Assembly (NCBI RefSeq): GCF_023091745.1
Contig: NC_068910.1
Location: 46,177,272 to 46,241,271, forward strand
DNA from: Budorcas taxicolor
Taxonomy: Eukaryota; Chordata; Mammalia; Artiodactyla; Bovidae
DNA length: 64,000 nt
Reading direction: 5' to 3'
The notes under the pieces are model-generated. The model was not told the origin of the DNA and did no database searches. It saw nothing but the letters and a program-made list of their open reading frames with translations. This document shows positions 35,290 to 45,372 of the stretch, piece after piece. Position numbers and translations under genes: made by a program. The first letter of the stretch is position 1; every line of letters begins with the position of its first letter.

Positions 35290-37030
35290 CAGGAGATGCT
35301 GAATCTGTTTATTTTTTACCTATGAGCAAATAGTGACATATATTCTTGCCCCTCTTTTTTTCTGTCCACAAATGGTAGTCTACTATGCTCAGTGTTATAC
35401 ACCTTGCTTTTTCCCTTTACTCATTAATCTTGGAGACATTTTCATATCTATACACAAAGAACATGCTATAACATCCATAACATCTCATGTGCTAGTAAAG
35501 TAATGCTCAAAATTCTCCAAGCCAGGCTTCAGTAATACATGAACCGTGAACTCCCTGATGTTCAAGCTGGTTTTAGAAAAGGCAGAGGAACCAGAGATCA
35601 AATTGCCAACATCTGCTGGATCATGGAAAAAGCAAGAGAGTTCCAGAAAAACATCTATTTCTGCTTTATTGACTATGCCAAAGCCTTTGATTGTGTGGAT
35701 CACAATGAACTGTGGAAAATTCTGAAAGAGATGGGAATCCCAGACCGCTTGACCTGCCTCTTGAGAAATCTGTATGCAGGTCAGGAGCCAACAGTTAGAA
35801 CTGGACATGGAACAACAGACTGGTTCCAAATAGGAAAAGGAGTGCGTCAAGGCTGTATATTGTCAGCCTACTTATTTAACTTCTGTGCAGAGTACATCAT
35901 GAGAAATGCTGGACTGGAAGAAACACAAGCTGGAATCAAGACTGCTGGGAGAAAAATCAATAACCTCAGATATGCAGATGACACCACCCTTATGGCAGAA
36001 AGTGAAGAGGAGCTAAAAAGCCTCTTAATGAAAGTAAAAAAGAAGAGTGAAAAAGTTGGCTTAAAGCTCAACATTCAGAAAATGAAGATCATGGCATCTG
36101 GTCCCATCACCTCATGGCAAATAGATGGGGAAACAGTAGAAACAGTATCAGACTTTATTTTTTTGGGCTCCAAAATCACTGTAGATGGTGACTGCAGCCA
36201 TGAAATTAAAAGACGCTTACTCCTTGGAAGAAAAGTGATGACCAACCTAGATAGCATATTCAAAAGCAGAGACATTACTTTGCCGACTAAGGTCCATCTA
36301 GTCAAGGCTATGGTTTTTCCTGTGGTCATGTATGGATGTGAGAGTTGGACTGTGAAGAAGGCTGAGTGCCAAAAAATTGATGCTTTTGAAATGTGGTGTT
36401 GGAGAAGACTCTTGAGAGTCCCTTGGACTGCAAGGAGATCCAACCAGTCCATTCTGAAGGAGATCGACCCTGGGATTACTTTGGAAGGAATGATGCTAAA
36501 GCTGAAATTCCAGTACTTTGGCCACCTCATGAGAAGAGATGACTCATTGGAAATGACTGATGCTGGGAGGGATTGAGGGCAGGAGGAGAAGGGGACGACA
36601 GAGGATGAGATGGCTGGATAGCATCACGGACTCGATGGCCGTGAGTCTGCGTGAACTCCAGGAGATGGTGATGAACAGGGAGGCCTGGCGTGCTGCGATT
36701 CATGGGGTCCCAAAGAGTCAGACACGACTGAGCGACTGAACTGAACTGAACTGAACACAAAGAACAAAATCATTTCTAATTTAATCAGTCTTCTGTTGAT
36801 AGAAATTTGAGCTGATATCAATTTTCAAACAATTACAAAGAAGGCTGTAACGAACACTTTTGTGCATATGTCATCTTGCAAATGTAAAGAATATATCTAC
36901 TCGATAGATTTTTAGAATTAGAATTTCTGGGTCAATGGGGATGTGCATTTATTATTTTCACAGTTATTGACAAATACTTGACCCACCCATCATCAATGTG
37001 AAAGTGCCTGCTTTCTAACACTCTTACCAG
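35290..37030 (-). repeat. Old L1M, antisense, split by BovB
   Basis: Antisense L1M text left (ttcttgcccctctttttttc, tacaccttgctttttccc, ggagacattttcatatc, 35290-35463) and right (ttctgttgatagaaatttg, gaatttctgggtcaatggg, cattacatctaacac, 36755-37030) of the BovB reads continuously once the insertion and its duplicated target are removed. Confidence 0.75.
35464..36754 (+). mobile_element. BovB LINE, 5' truncated, reverse transcriptase frame of 345 codons
   Basis: Sense BovB (RTE clade) of about 1.29 kb, from agtaatgctcaaaattctcc to the tail ctgaactgaactgaa. Exact 12-bp target-site duplication acacaaagaaca at 35452-35463 and 36755-36766. The open frame 35539-36576 shows the reverse transcriptase blocks in order: FIDYAKAFDCVDH, KGVRQGCILS, and the catalytic YADDT. 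A 2-base deletion near 36556, relative to the sister copy at 38.5 kb, shifts the frame and ends it early. The endonuclease domain is missing, so this copy cannot move on its own. Confidence 0.96.
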
Positions 37031-37044
37031 CATTACATCTAACA

Positions 37045-37345
37045 CTCACTTAAAATTTTTTTTATTAAGATTAGTTGATTTACAATGTTAGTTAGTATTA
37101 ATTTCAGGTGTACAGCAAAGCGATTCAGTGATTCACACATATGTTGTTTTTTAGGTTCTTTTCCATTATAGTTTGTTTCAAGGTGTTGAGTATAGTTACC
37201 TGTGCTATTATAGTAGGTCCTTGTAGGTTTTCTATTTTATTTATACTAGTGTATATATATATAAATATCAAACTCCTCATTTATCCCTCTCCCACTCTCC
37301 CCTTTGGTTATCAGAAGTTTGTTTTCTATATCTGTGTCTAACACT
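37045..37345 (-). repeat. L1 3' end, antisense
   Basis: Antisense L1 3' UTR: attagttgatttacaatg, aggtgtacagcaaagcgattc, agttacctgtgctattatag, ctcccactctcccctttgg. Confidence 0.75.
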
Positions 37346-38493
37346 CAGTTTTCGGTTGTGTTGTAACCTTTCTCTGCTATTGCCACACCTTCAGTAAAAT
37401 TTGTTTCACACAGTAAAATGAGCTTTGAGGAAGGAAGAAGAAGATAGCAGCGTCAGGTAAAGGGGAGTCAGGGCCAGAGGTAAAGAGGATCTGGAAAGGG
37501 ACCAACCGTTAAGAAATGTGTCACATGAAGTGGCCAAAAAACATACCTATTTTCACTGGAAATCTAGTTCATCCTGGAGTTGCCACAGTACTTGTGATGC
37601 ATGTTAGAAGGAATAATTTTGTTATTAAAGGAGGAAGGCCAGACATTTTATGGGCTATGAGTTATTAATAATATTATAAGGTTGAAAATCCCCCATCTAA
37701 GAGGGAGGTGGTGTCTGGTTCTTCATTAATGAGTTGGTGCTGGAAGAATGATCATGCTTTCTCCCAGGCCTTCCAGAGTGACGAGGTGCAGCAATCCTGG
37801 CCTCCAGCGTCCAGCTTCCGTCTCCAGCAGGGTCTGTCCCCTGAGCTGGCCACCTGAGTGCAGAACGTGTCTCATCTTAGGGAGGGCTAGAGACCCCGTG
37901 ACACCACGGCCAACCTCCTTGTCCAGTTCTCTGGGGAAATGACAACCCGGAAGAGCATCGTGGAAACCATCTCCTGCCCTCTCAAGTTCACACCCCCGTT
38001 GAGTGGATTCCTACCCACTCTCCCTTCTGTTTCATTCATTTCTGTGTTTCTCTTTACTAGAGCCTTTCATTTCCATCAGCACATTTTGTTGTTATTTTCC
38101 TAAGCTTGAACTAAATCTAATGACAAAGAATCAGCAAATCCACAACCTTAATGAGTAACTTCCAAAAAGAGTTCTCAGGAACTGGCAGAGCAAGCAGGAT
38201 AAAGCACCAGAAAAAGAGGATTTAAAAGATTTGAACATGTCAGTTACTAAGCTTGAAAATATGCATATGAAATTTTGAACCCAACAAATAAAACTATATC
38301 TTCTTTCCAAACACCCATGGAACATTTAACAACATTAACCACTTATTAGAGCGCAAAGGAAATTTCCAAAAACCCCTCAAATCAAGTAGCTCTACAAGCC
38401 AACAACAACAGCAAAAATCTATCCAGTTGTTAATTAAAAATGAACAGAACTTAATTCTTAAATATCTCTTAAAGAGAAAATAAAGTAGAAACT
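37346..38493. other. Unassigned sequence
   Basis: No gene recognised. 37740-37990 is somewhat GC-rich, but its frames have no domain. Confidence 0.35.
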
Positions 38494-38501
38494 ATGGATG
38501 C

Positions 38502-39675
38502 CAGAGATCAAATTTCCAACATCCGCTGGATCACGGAAAAAGCAAGAGAGTTCCAGAAAAACATCTATTTCTGCTTTATTGACTATGCCAAAGCCTTTGA
38601 CTGTGTGGATCACAATAAACTGTGGAAAATTCTGAAAGAGATGGGAATCCCAGACCACTTGACCTGCCTCTTGAGAAACCTGTATGCAGGTCAGGAAGCA
38701 ACAGTTAGAACTGGACATGGAACAACAGACTGGTTCCAAATAGGAAAAGGAGTACGTCAAGGCTGTATATTGTCACCCTGCTTATTTAACTTCTATGCAG
38801 AGTACATCATGAGAAACGCTGGACTGGAAGAAACACAAGCTGGAATCAAGATTGCCGGGAGAAATATCAATAACCTCAGATATGCAGATGACACCACCCT
38901 TATGGCAGAAAGTGAAGAGGAGCTAAGAAGCCTCTTAATGAAAGTAAAAGAGAAGAATGAAAAAGTTGGCTTAAAGCTCAACATTCAGAAAATGAAGATC
39001 ATGGCATCCGGTCCCATCACTTCATGGCAAATAGATGGGGAAACAGTGGAAAGAGTGTCAGACTTTATTTTTTTGGGCTCCAAAATCACTGTAGATGGTG
39101 ACTGCAGCCATGAAATTAAAAGATGCTTACTCCTTGGAAGAAAAGTCATGAGCAACCTAGATAGTATATTCAAAAGCAGAGACATTGCTTTGCCGACTAA
39201 GGTCCGTCTAGTCAAGGCTATGGTTTTTCCCGTGGTCATGTATGGATGTGAGAGTTGGACTGTGAAGAAGGCTGAGCGCCAAAGAATTGATGCTTTTGAA
39301 CTGCGGTGTTGGAGAAGACTCTTGAGAGTCCCTTGGACTGCAAGGAGATCCAACCAGTCCATCCTAAAGGAGAATAGCCCTGGGATTTCTTTGGAAGGGA
39401 TGATGCTAAAGCTGAAACTCCAGTACTTTGGCCACCTCATGCGAAGAGCTGGCTCATTGGTAAAGACTCTGATGCTGGGAGGGATTGAGGGCAGGAGGAG
39501 AAGAGGACGACAGAGGATGAGATGGCTGGATGGCATCACTGACTCGATGGACGCAAGTCTGAGTGAACTCTGGGAGTTGGTGATGGACAGGGAGGCCTGG
39601 TGTGCTGTGATTCATGGGGTCACAAAGAGTTGGACACGACTGAGTGACTGGACTGAACTGAACTGAACTGAACTG
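38502..39675 (+). mobile_element. BovB LINE with 390-codon open reverse transcriptase frame
   Basis: Sense, 5' truncated BovB of about 1.17 kb. Short target-site duplication atggatgc at 38494-38501 and 39676-39683. The frame 38494-39666 is uninterrupted from inside the reverse transcriptase domain to the natural ORF2 C-terminus. Visible blocks: FIDYAKAFDCVDH (about residues 28-40), KGVRQGCILSPCLFN, catalytic YADDT, then the conserved thumb and C-terminal region with VVMYGCESWT. The N-terminal endonuclease is missing, so the element is not autonomous. It is the best preserved BovB in the window and its frame has escaped nonsense mutation, which suggests a young insertion. Confidence 0.96.
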
Positions 39676-39683
39676 ATGGATGC

Positions 39684-39858
39684 TATAAAGCTTTATTTAT
39701 AAAACTTTATAGCATTTATAAAGATACTAAATATAGTTTTGAAATTTCAGTTTTTTGCATTGTCTTTGTTTCCTCTGTTACTTGTATTCATTTGCTTATT
39801 TTAATCTTTGTCTTTAATGTTAGAGTCTTTTCTTGTTTATCTTGATATTTCTATGTGT
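39684..39858. other. Short AT-rich unassigned stretch
   Basis: Contains an imperfect inverted pair around ctttatttataaaactttatag. No gene recognised. Confidence 0.3.
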
Positions 39859-39869
39859 TCACATACAAG

Positions 39870-40063
39870 TGAAGTGAAAGTTGCTCAGTCATGTCTGACT
39901 TTTTGTGACCCCATGGACTATACAGTCCATGGAATTCTCCAGGCCAGAATACTGGAGTGGGTAGCCTTTCCCTTCTCCAGGGGATCTTCCCAACCCAGGG
40001 ATCAAACCCAGGTCTCCCACATTGCAGGTAGATTCTTTACCAGCTGAGCCACAAGGGAAGCCC
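39870..40063 (-). repeat. Bov-tA SINE, antisense
   Basis: Antisense Bov-tA flanked by an 11-bp target duplication with one mismatch: tcacatacaag (39859-39869) / tcacatgcaag (40064-40074). Confidence 0.95.
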
Positions 40064-40074
40064 TCACATGCAAG

Positions 40075-40633
40075 AGTAAGACACTAAAAGGCTCATTCAG
40101 TGTTTACTGCATATTTCGAGGGTTTATTGATTAATAAACTTCATTTTGGGTCAAGGCACTGAGATAGGCTCTTTCACTGGGAGACCTTCCCTAAGCTAGA
40201 TGTCAATATTTTCTCTTGGGACAATCTCTTTCCCCAACAAGGAAACTTCCAATCTTTGCATCAGATATAAAAACATTAGCCATGCCATCTTTCTGGGCAG
40301 GAAGGGCCACAAGGTTCAGAAGGCATTCCCCATCCTCCAGTGCTCCAGGTCCTTTGCTCATATCACTAACAAAGTTAGTATTCAAAGTTTTCATCTTGGA
40401 AGCAAAAGCCAGGGCAGACAGATGCTGCCCAGAGTGTCAAGCCAGCTGGTAGGGGAGGTAGAATTCCTTTCATCTATTACCAAGATGAGGATTACATGCC
40501 TGGAGACTCAAATGCTAGTGGCTGAGTTGGGGTTACTTCTGCTGTAGAGCCTCTGCTTTTCTGAGTGTTTTCTGTGTTCCAGATGGAAAGGCCTTAGATT
40601 TTCCATCTGATGATGCTTTCCTTCCTTGTTCTT
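40075..40633. other. Unassigned sequence
   Basis: No gene recognised. The 115-codon frame at 40200-40547 overlaps open frames on both strands and has no domain. Confidence 0.35.
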
Positions 40634-40846
40634 TTTAAATTAATTTTTATTGAAGCATAGTTGCTTTACAATGTTTTGTTACTTTCTGCTGTACAGCAAA
40701 AACTGAATCAACCACACGTATACATATATCTTCTCTTTTTTGGGTTTCCTTCCCATTTAAATCACCACACAGCATTGTGGAGAGTTCCCTGTGCTATACA
40801 GTAGGTTATCACTAGTTATCTATTTTATATATAGTAGTGTACCTAT

Positions 40847-41130
40847 GGAGAAGGCAATGGCACCCCACTGCAGTACTCTTGCCTGGAAAATCCCGTGGAC
40901 GGAGGAGCCTGGTAGGCTACAGTCCATGGGGTCGTGAAGAGTCAGACGACGGAGCAGCGACTTCATTTTCACTTTCATGCATTGGAAAAGGAAATGGCAA
41001 CCCCCTCCAGTATTCTTGCCTGGAGAATCCCAGGGATAGAGGAGCCTGGTGGGCTGCGGTCTCTGGGGTCGCACAGAGTCAGACATGACTGACAACTGAC
41101 TCAACTTGGCAGCAGCAGCAGCAGCAGCAG
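40847..41130 (+). repeat. Bov-A2 SINE nested in L1
   Basis: Full dimer with (CAG)n end. Target duplication tgtacctat (40838-40846) / tgtatctat (41131-41139). Confidence 0.95.
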
Positions 41131-41263
41131 TGTATCTATGTTAGTTCTAATCTCCCACTTCACATCACCCTCCCCTTTCCCTCTTGGTATCCTTAAGTTT
41201 GCTCTTTATATCCGTGTCTTGATTTCTGTTTTGCAAGTAAGTCCATCTGTACTACTTTTTCAG

Positions 41264-41585
41264 GCTTCCCTGATAGCTCAGTTGGTAATGAATCTGCCTG
41301 CAATATAGGAGACTCCGGTTTGATTCCTGGTCGGGAAGATCTGCTGGAGAAGGGATAGGTTACCCACTCCAGAATTTCTGGGCTTCCCTTGTGGCTCAGA
41401 TGGTAAAGACTCTGCCTGCAATGTGACAGACCTGAGTTTGATCCCTGGGTTGGGAAGATCCGCTGGAGAAGGGAAAGGCTACCCACTCCAGTACTCTGGC
41501 CTAGAGAATTCCAAGGACAGAGGAACCTGGTGGGGTTCCACGGGGTCGCAAAGAGTCAGACATGACTGGGCGACTTTCACTTTTC
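41264..41585 (+). repeat. Head-to-tail pair of Bov-tA SINEs nested in L1
   Basis: A first Bov-tA stops at ccactccag (about 41373) and a complete second one starts at gggcttcccttgtggctcag (41387). Both are sense, and the first does not resume after the second. This fits a dimeric insertion or a partial duplication, not nesting. Confidence 0.88.
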
Positions 41586-41994
41586 CCTATTTTTTCTAGA
41601 TTCCACATATAAGAGATGTTATATGATATTTTTCTCCTTCTGACTTCACTGTATATGACAATCTCTAGATCTATCCACATCTATAGTCCTTTTATGACTA
41701 ATAGTCCATTGTACATATGTACCACATCTTTATTCATTTCTCTGTTGATGGACATTTAGGTTGTTCCCCATATCCTGGCTATTGTAAATAGTGCTGCAAC
41801 AAACACTGGGTTGCATGTATCTTTTTAAATTATTATGGTTTTCTCTAGATATATTATGCACAGGAGTGGGATTGCTAGGTCATATGGCAGTTCTATTTTT
41901 AGTTTTTTGAGGATTCTCCGTACTGTTCTTCACAGTGGCTGTACCAATTTACATTCCCACCAACAGTGTAGGAGGGTTCCCTTTTCTGCATATC

Positions 41995-42180
41995 CTGCTG
42001 CTGCTGCTGCTAAGTCACTTCAGTCATGTCTGACTCTGTGCGACCCCATAGACGGCAGCCCACCAGGCTCCCCCGTTCTTGGGATTCTCCAGGCAAGAAG
42101 ATTGGAGTGGGTTGCCATTTCTTCTGCAAAGCATGAAAGTGAAAAGTTAAAGTGAAGTCGCTCAGTCGTGTCTGACTCTT
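41995..42180 (-). repeat. Truncated Bov-A2 SINE, antisense, nested in L1
   Basis: Starts with (CTG)5, then the second monomer, then the first monomer cut off at cagtcgtgtctgactctt. No clear target duplication. Confidence 0.9.
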
Positions 42181-42652
42181 CTAGCCAGTATTTATTGTTT
42201 GTAGATATTTTGATGATGGCCATTCTGACTGGTGTGAGGTGATAACTCATTGAAGTTTTGATTTACATTTCTCTGTAAGTAGTGATGTTGAGTAGCTTTT
42301 CATGTGCTTTTTGGCCATCTTTATGTCTTCTTTGGAGAAATGTCTACTTAGATCTTTAGCTCATATTTTGATTTGATACTGAGCTGCATGAGCTGTTTAT
42401 ATATTTTGGAGATTGCTTGTTGGTTGCCTCATTTGCAAATATTTTCTCCCATTCCGAGGGTTATCTTTTCATTTTGTTTATGGTTTACTTTGCTGTGCAA
42501 AAGTTTTTAAGGTTAGTTGGGTCCCATTTATTTTTGTTTTTATTTTCATTACTCTAGGTCGTGGGTCAAAAAAGATCTTGCTGAGATTTATGTCAAAGAA
42601 TGTTCTGCCTATGTTTTCCTCTCAGGGTTTTATAGTGTCTAGCTTTACATTT

Positions 42653-42923
42653 GGAGAAGGCAATGGCACCCCACTCCAGTACTCTTGCCTGGAAAACCCC
42701 ATGGATGGAGGAGCCTGGTGGGCTGCAGTTCATGGGATCACTGAGGGTCGGACATGACTGAGCGACTTCACTTTCACTTTTCACTTTCATGCCTTGGAGA
42801 AGGACATGGCAACCCACTCCAGTGTCCTTGCCTCGAGAATCCCGGGACGGGGGAGCCTGGCGGGCTGCCGTCTATGGGGTCGCACAGAGTTGGACACGAC
42901 TGAAGTGACTTAGCAGCAGCAGC
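42653..42923 (+). repeat. Bov-A2 SINE nested in L1
   Basis: Full dimer. Perfect 12-bp target duplication agctttacattt at 42641-42652 and 42924-42935. Confidence 0.96.
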
Positions 42924-42977
42924 AGCTTTACATTTAGGTCTTAAATCCATTTTATTTTTTTGTGTATGGAATTAGGG

Positions 42978-43105
42978 TGGAGAAGGAAATGGCAACCTAC
43001 TCCAGTATCCTTGCCTGGAGAATCCCCATGGACAGGGAACCTTGGGGCTACTGTCCATGGGGTTGCAAAAGAGTTGGACAGGACTGAGTGACTCAACAAC
43101 AACAA
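42978..43105 (+). repeat. Bov-A monomer nested in L1
   Basis: Single monomer from tggagaaggaaatggcaacc to ggactgagtgactcaacaac. Target duplication atggaattaggg (42966-42977) / atggtattaggg (43106-43117). Confidence 0.93.
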
Positions 43106-43150
43106 ATGGTATTAGGGAGTGCTCTAATTTCATTCTTCCTTCCTCGTTGT

Positions 43151-43634
43151 TAAGTGCCATTAGGGTTTAAGTTTTAGAATTTGGGAGGCTTTTTGGTAAA
43201 TTGATGTGTTCAGGTCCTCGAATCATGAATCCAGATTATTTTGTGAGGATAGTTATAGCCTTTCCCAAATGACCTGGTTTGGCTCCTAAGTAGAAGTGGA
43301 ACATCTTTCTTAGGTTCCCTAGTTGTTCCAAGAATATGGGAACTTCTTCAACACAGGTGATGTGTATTTAACCAGTTTTAAGGAATAACTACATTCCAGA
43401 TACTTATTTCTGACATTAAGGATGAGGCTGTCAAAACTCAGAATAAATTAGCTGATATTTCATTGTAAGTGATATATAAGGAATTTTTTTTCCACATCAA
43501 ATCTCCTAAATACAAAAAACCGACAATCAAGGCTAATTTAAGACTCTTGGGAAGGCAAGAAGGGTTAGAGGTCAAAGAACAGGAGACATGATTAACCTGA
43601 GATGAGAGACAGACACAGTTTCTACCCGTAAAGG
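43151..43634. other. Unassigned sequence
   Basis: No gene recognised. Confidence 0.35.
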
Positions 43635-43785
43635 TTTGCAAAGCGTGGTCCGTTATCCGCAACATTCACATCACCTTAATAGATATGAGAACTTTGGGGG
43701 CTCACCAGATTTACAGAATCAGAAATTCTGTGGGTGGGCGGGCCCTGTTTTAACCAGAGCTTCAGATAATTCTGATGCCAAAGGT
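43635..43785. repeat. MER5A-like DNA transposon fragment
   Basis: gcaaagcgtggtccg, agaatcagaaattctgtggg, gccctgttttaaccagagc and taattctgatgcc match the MER5A order. Confidence 0.75.
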
Positions 43786-44169
43786 GATTATCTGTGAGCT
43801 AACTTCGTGTGGAAGAGAGGAGCTTGTGCTAACGTTTCTGGTGGCTGGAATTTGAGAGTTTGGAGCTTCGAAAGTCATAACCAACTCGAGATCAGGTTTC
43901 TGGTCTTTTCTCATGTACAAAACGGGAGATAATCCGTAACCTCTCCTAAAGGGGAGGGAAACTGAGGAGCGATTGTTACAGACTAAGTTGCCCCTTCCAC
44001 CAAGGATGGAGGAAAACTGAAGACAGTGGAGGAAGGACGAAATGATGAGGGCACAAGACTGCACTGCCACCAACTGTTCAATTACTACCCAGGAAGGGCC
44101 CCAACGACCAGCCCCAAGCCCCGACTCCCCCACCCACTGTTAGGATGGATCAACTCCGTAATACGGGCA
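43786..44169. other. Sequence upstream of the ULK4 promoter
   Basis: No repeat family recognised. Transition into the CpG-rich promoter. Confidence 0.35.
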
Positions 44170-44860
44170 CCCCACTTCCAGACCCCAGCCAATAGCAACA
44201 CAACTTCTCAGCCAATCAGAGCCCTGCTCTTTTTCCGGCGTTCTGCGTGCTGCCCTGGAGACGGGTTGGACCGATCCAAACGCGGAGCGGTGCGGAGCTC
44301 GCAAGGCCGGTCACTGACGCTCTGAGCCTTGCCAAGCACGTTCTACCCCGGTTTGGGGTCGATCGGTGGTCTCGTCCTAACGCTAGGCGCGGGGCCATTG
44401 AAGTTGCCGCGGGGCTATTGAAGTTGACCCTAGCGGCTCCACTTCCCGGCCCCAGCCAATGGGAACCGAAACTGCTCAGCCAATCAGCGCGGGGCGCTCA
44501 AAGCGGCGTTCTGCGTGCTGCCTTGGAGACCGGCTGGCCGAATCCAAACCCGGAGGGGTGCTTCACCTACACGGCCTCACGGTGTTCCTTTTGCGTCGCC
44601 CCTTGCTCCATTGCTTCGCCCCTGGCCTTTAGCCAGTGGACTCGTCTTCAGGCGCGGGGGCCGAGACGCGAGCACTCCCGCTAGGATTCTCACCAGCGAG
44701 CGGGCAGGTGAGCGGCAGTGGCGGTTTCAGGGGCCAGGACTTTGTGTCCCTGACCCCTCTCAGCGCTCGCCGGTCTGCAGGGGGGCCGCCCACCACTCTC
44801 TCTCCCTCCGTGGACAGAGGCCCCAGCGCCCCCTCTCTCTTCGGGCTCCGTTTTTTTGTG
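44170..44860 (+). promoter_or_regulatory. ULK4: ULK4 CpG island promoter with duplicated CCAAT module
   Basis: CpG- and GC-rich, with no TATA box. Four CCAAT boxes (NF-Y type) lie at 44189, 44212, 44456 and 44480. They form two pairs because about 160-260 bases are tandemly duplicated with a period of about 268: agccaat pairs, gcgttctgcgtgctgcc at 44238 and 44506, and ctcgtc near 44371 and 44641. A small internal repeat of about 20 bp, gcggggccattgaagttgcc-like, is at 44388-44430. A splice donor at 44708 gives direction. NF-Y binding and promoter activity are inferred from motif type, not shown. Confidence 0.85.
44600..44707 (+). other. ULK4: ULK4 noncoding exon 1 (5' end uncertain)
   Basis: The exon ends at 44707 in a strong donor (CAG|GTGAGC). 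The only matching acceptor in phase with the kinase exons is at 51207/51208, where the start codon lies, so this exon is 5' UTR. The transcription start is not visible. The left coordinate is approximate. Confidence 0.6.
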
Positions 44861-45244
44861 CTTGTGTTCAACTCTACAAAACTTTGGATTTAGGGTACAC
44901 GAAACACGTCTTCTAGGACCTGGGTTCTGGAGATGCGCTTTATAGACACCTCATATTCGGAGTTTTATCTCTTAAAACTCTGGTTTAGCTTCCTGGATTC
45001 TAAGCTGGCCTCGCTGACTGATGTCGTTGGACGTGGGGAGGCAGTGAAAGCCTCCAGTTTGGGGCGGGTGGCGTGCGGGAAGAGAGGGTGTTAACGTAGC
45101 GGCTTAGAGCCTATGCTTTGGAGGTCAGTCGAAGCTCAAAGCCTGCAACTGATTTGGTCCGAAAAGTGCAGCGAGGAGGAGCACCAGTTTAGGGCTCAGT
45201 GTAGTGCCCGACGTCTCTTGTGCTATCGGGAATGGTTGACTTGG
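44861..45244. other. ULK4 intron 1, unassigned
   Basis: GC content falls away from the island. No repeat recognised. Confidence 0.4.
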
Positions 45245-45372
45245 ATTTTTAAGGTAGTGTGCCACCGGAGGTCTAGTTAAAATGCAAATTTCTGGGTCCC
45301 GCTTCCAGGGTTTTTGAGTCAGTAAGGTCTGGGCCCCATGTTGGGGAATTTGCACTTGTCAGTTCCCGGGTG
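45245..45372. repeat. MER5A-like DNA transposon fragment
   Basis: taaaatgcaaatttctgggtccc, ttgagtcagtaaggtctggg and gggaatttgcacttg match MER5A text, within ULK4 intron 1. Confidence 0.7.

Larger units (their letters stand above)
40634..43150 (-). repeat. L1 LINE 3' part, antisense, hosting five SINE insertion sites
   Basis: Antisense L1 running from its 3' end (aattaatttttattgaagc) into ORF2 (ggtgtgaggtgataactc, ttgctgtgcaaaag, gttgggtcccatttatttttg). L1 segments: 40634-40846, 41131-41263, 41586-41994, 42181-42652, 42924-42977 and 43106-43150. They join in the expected L1 order once the SINEs are removed. Frame decayed. Confidence 0.88.
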
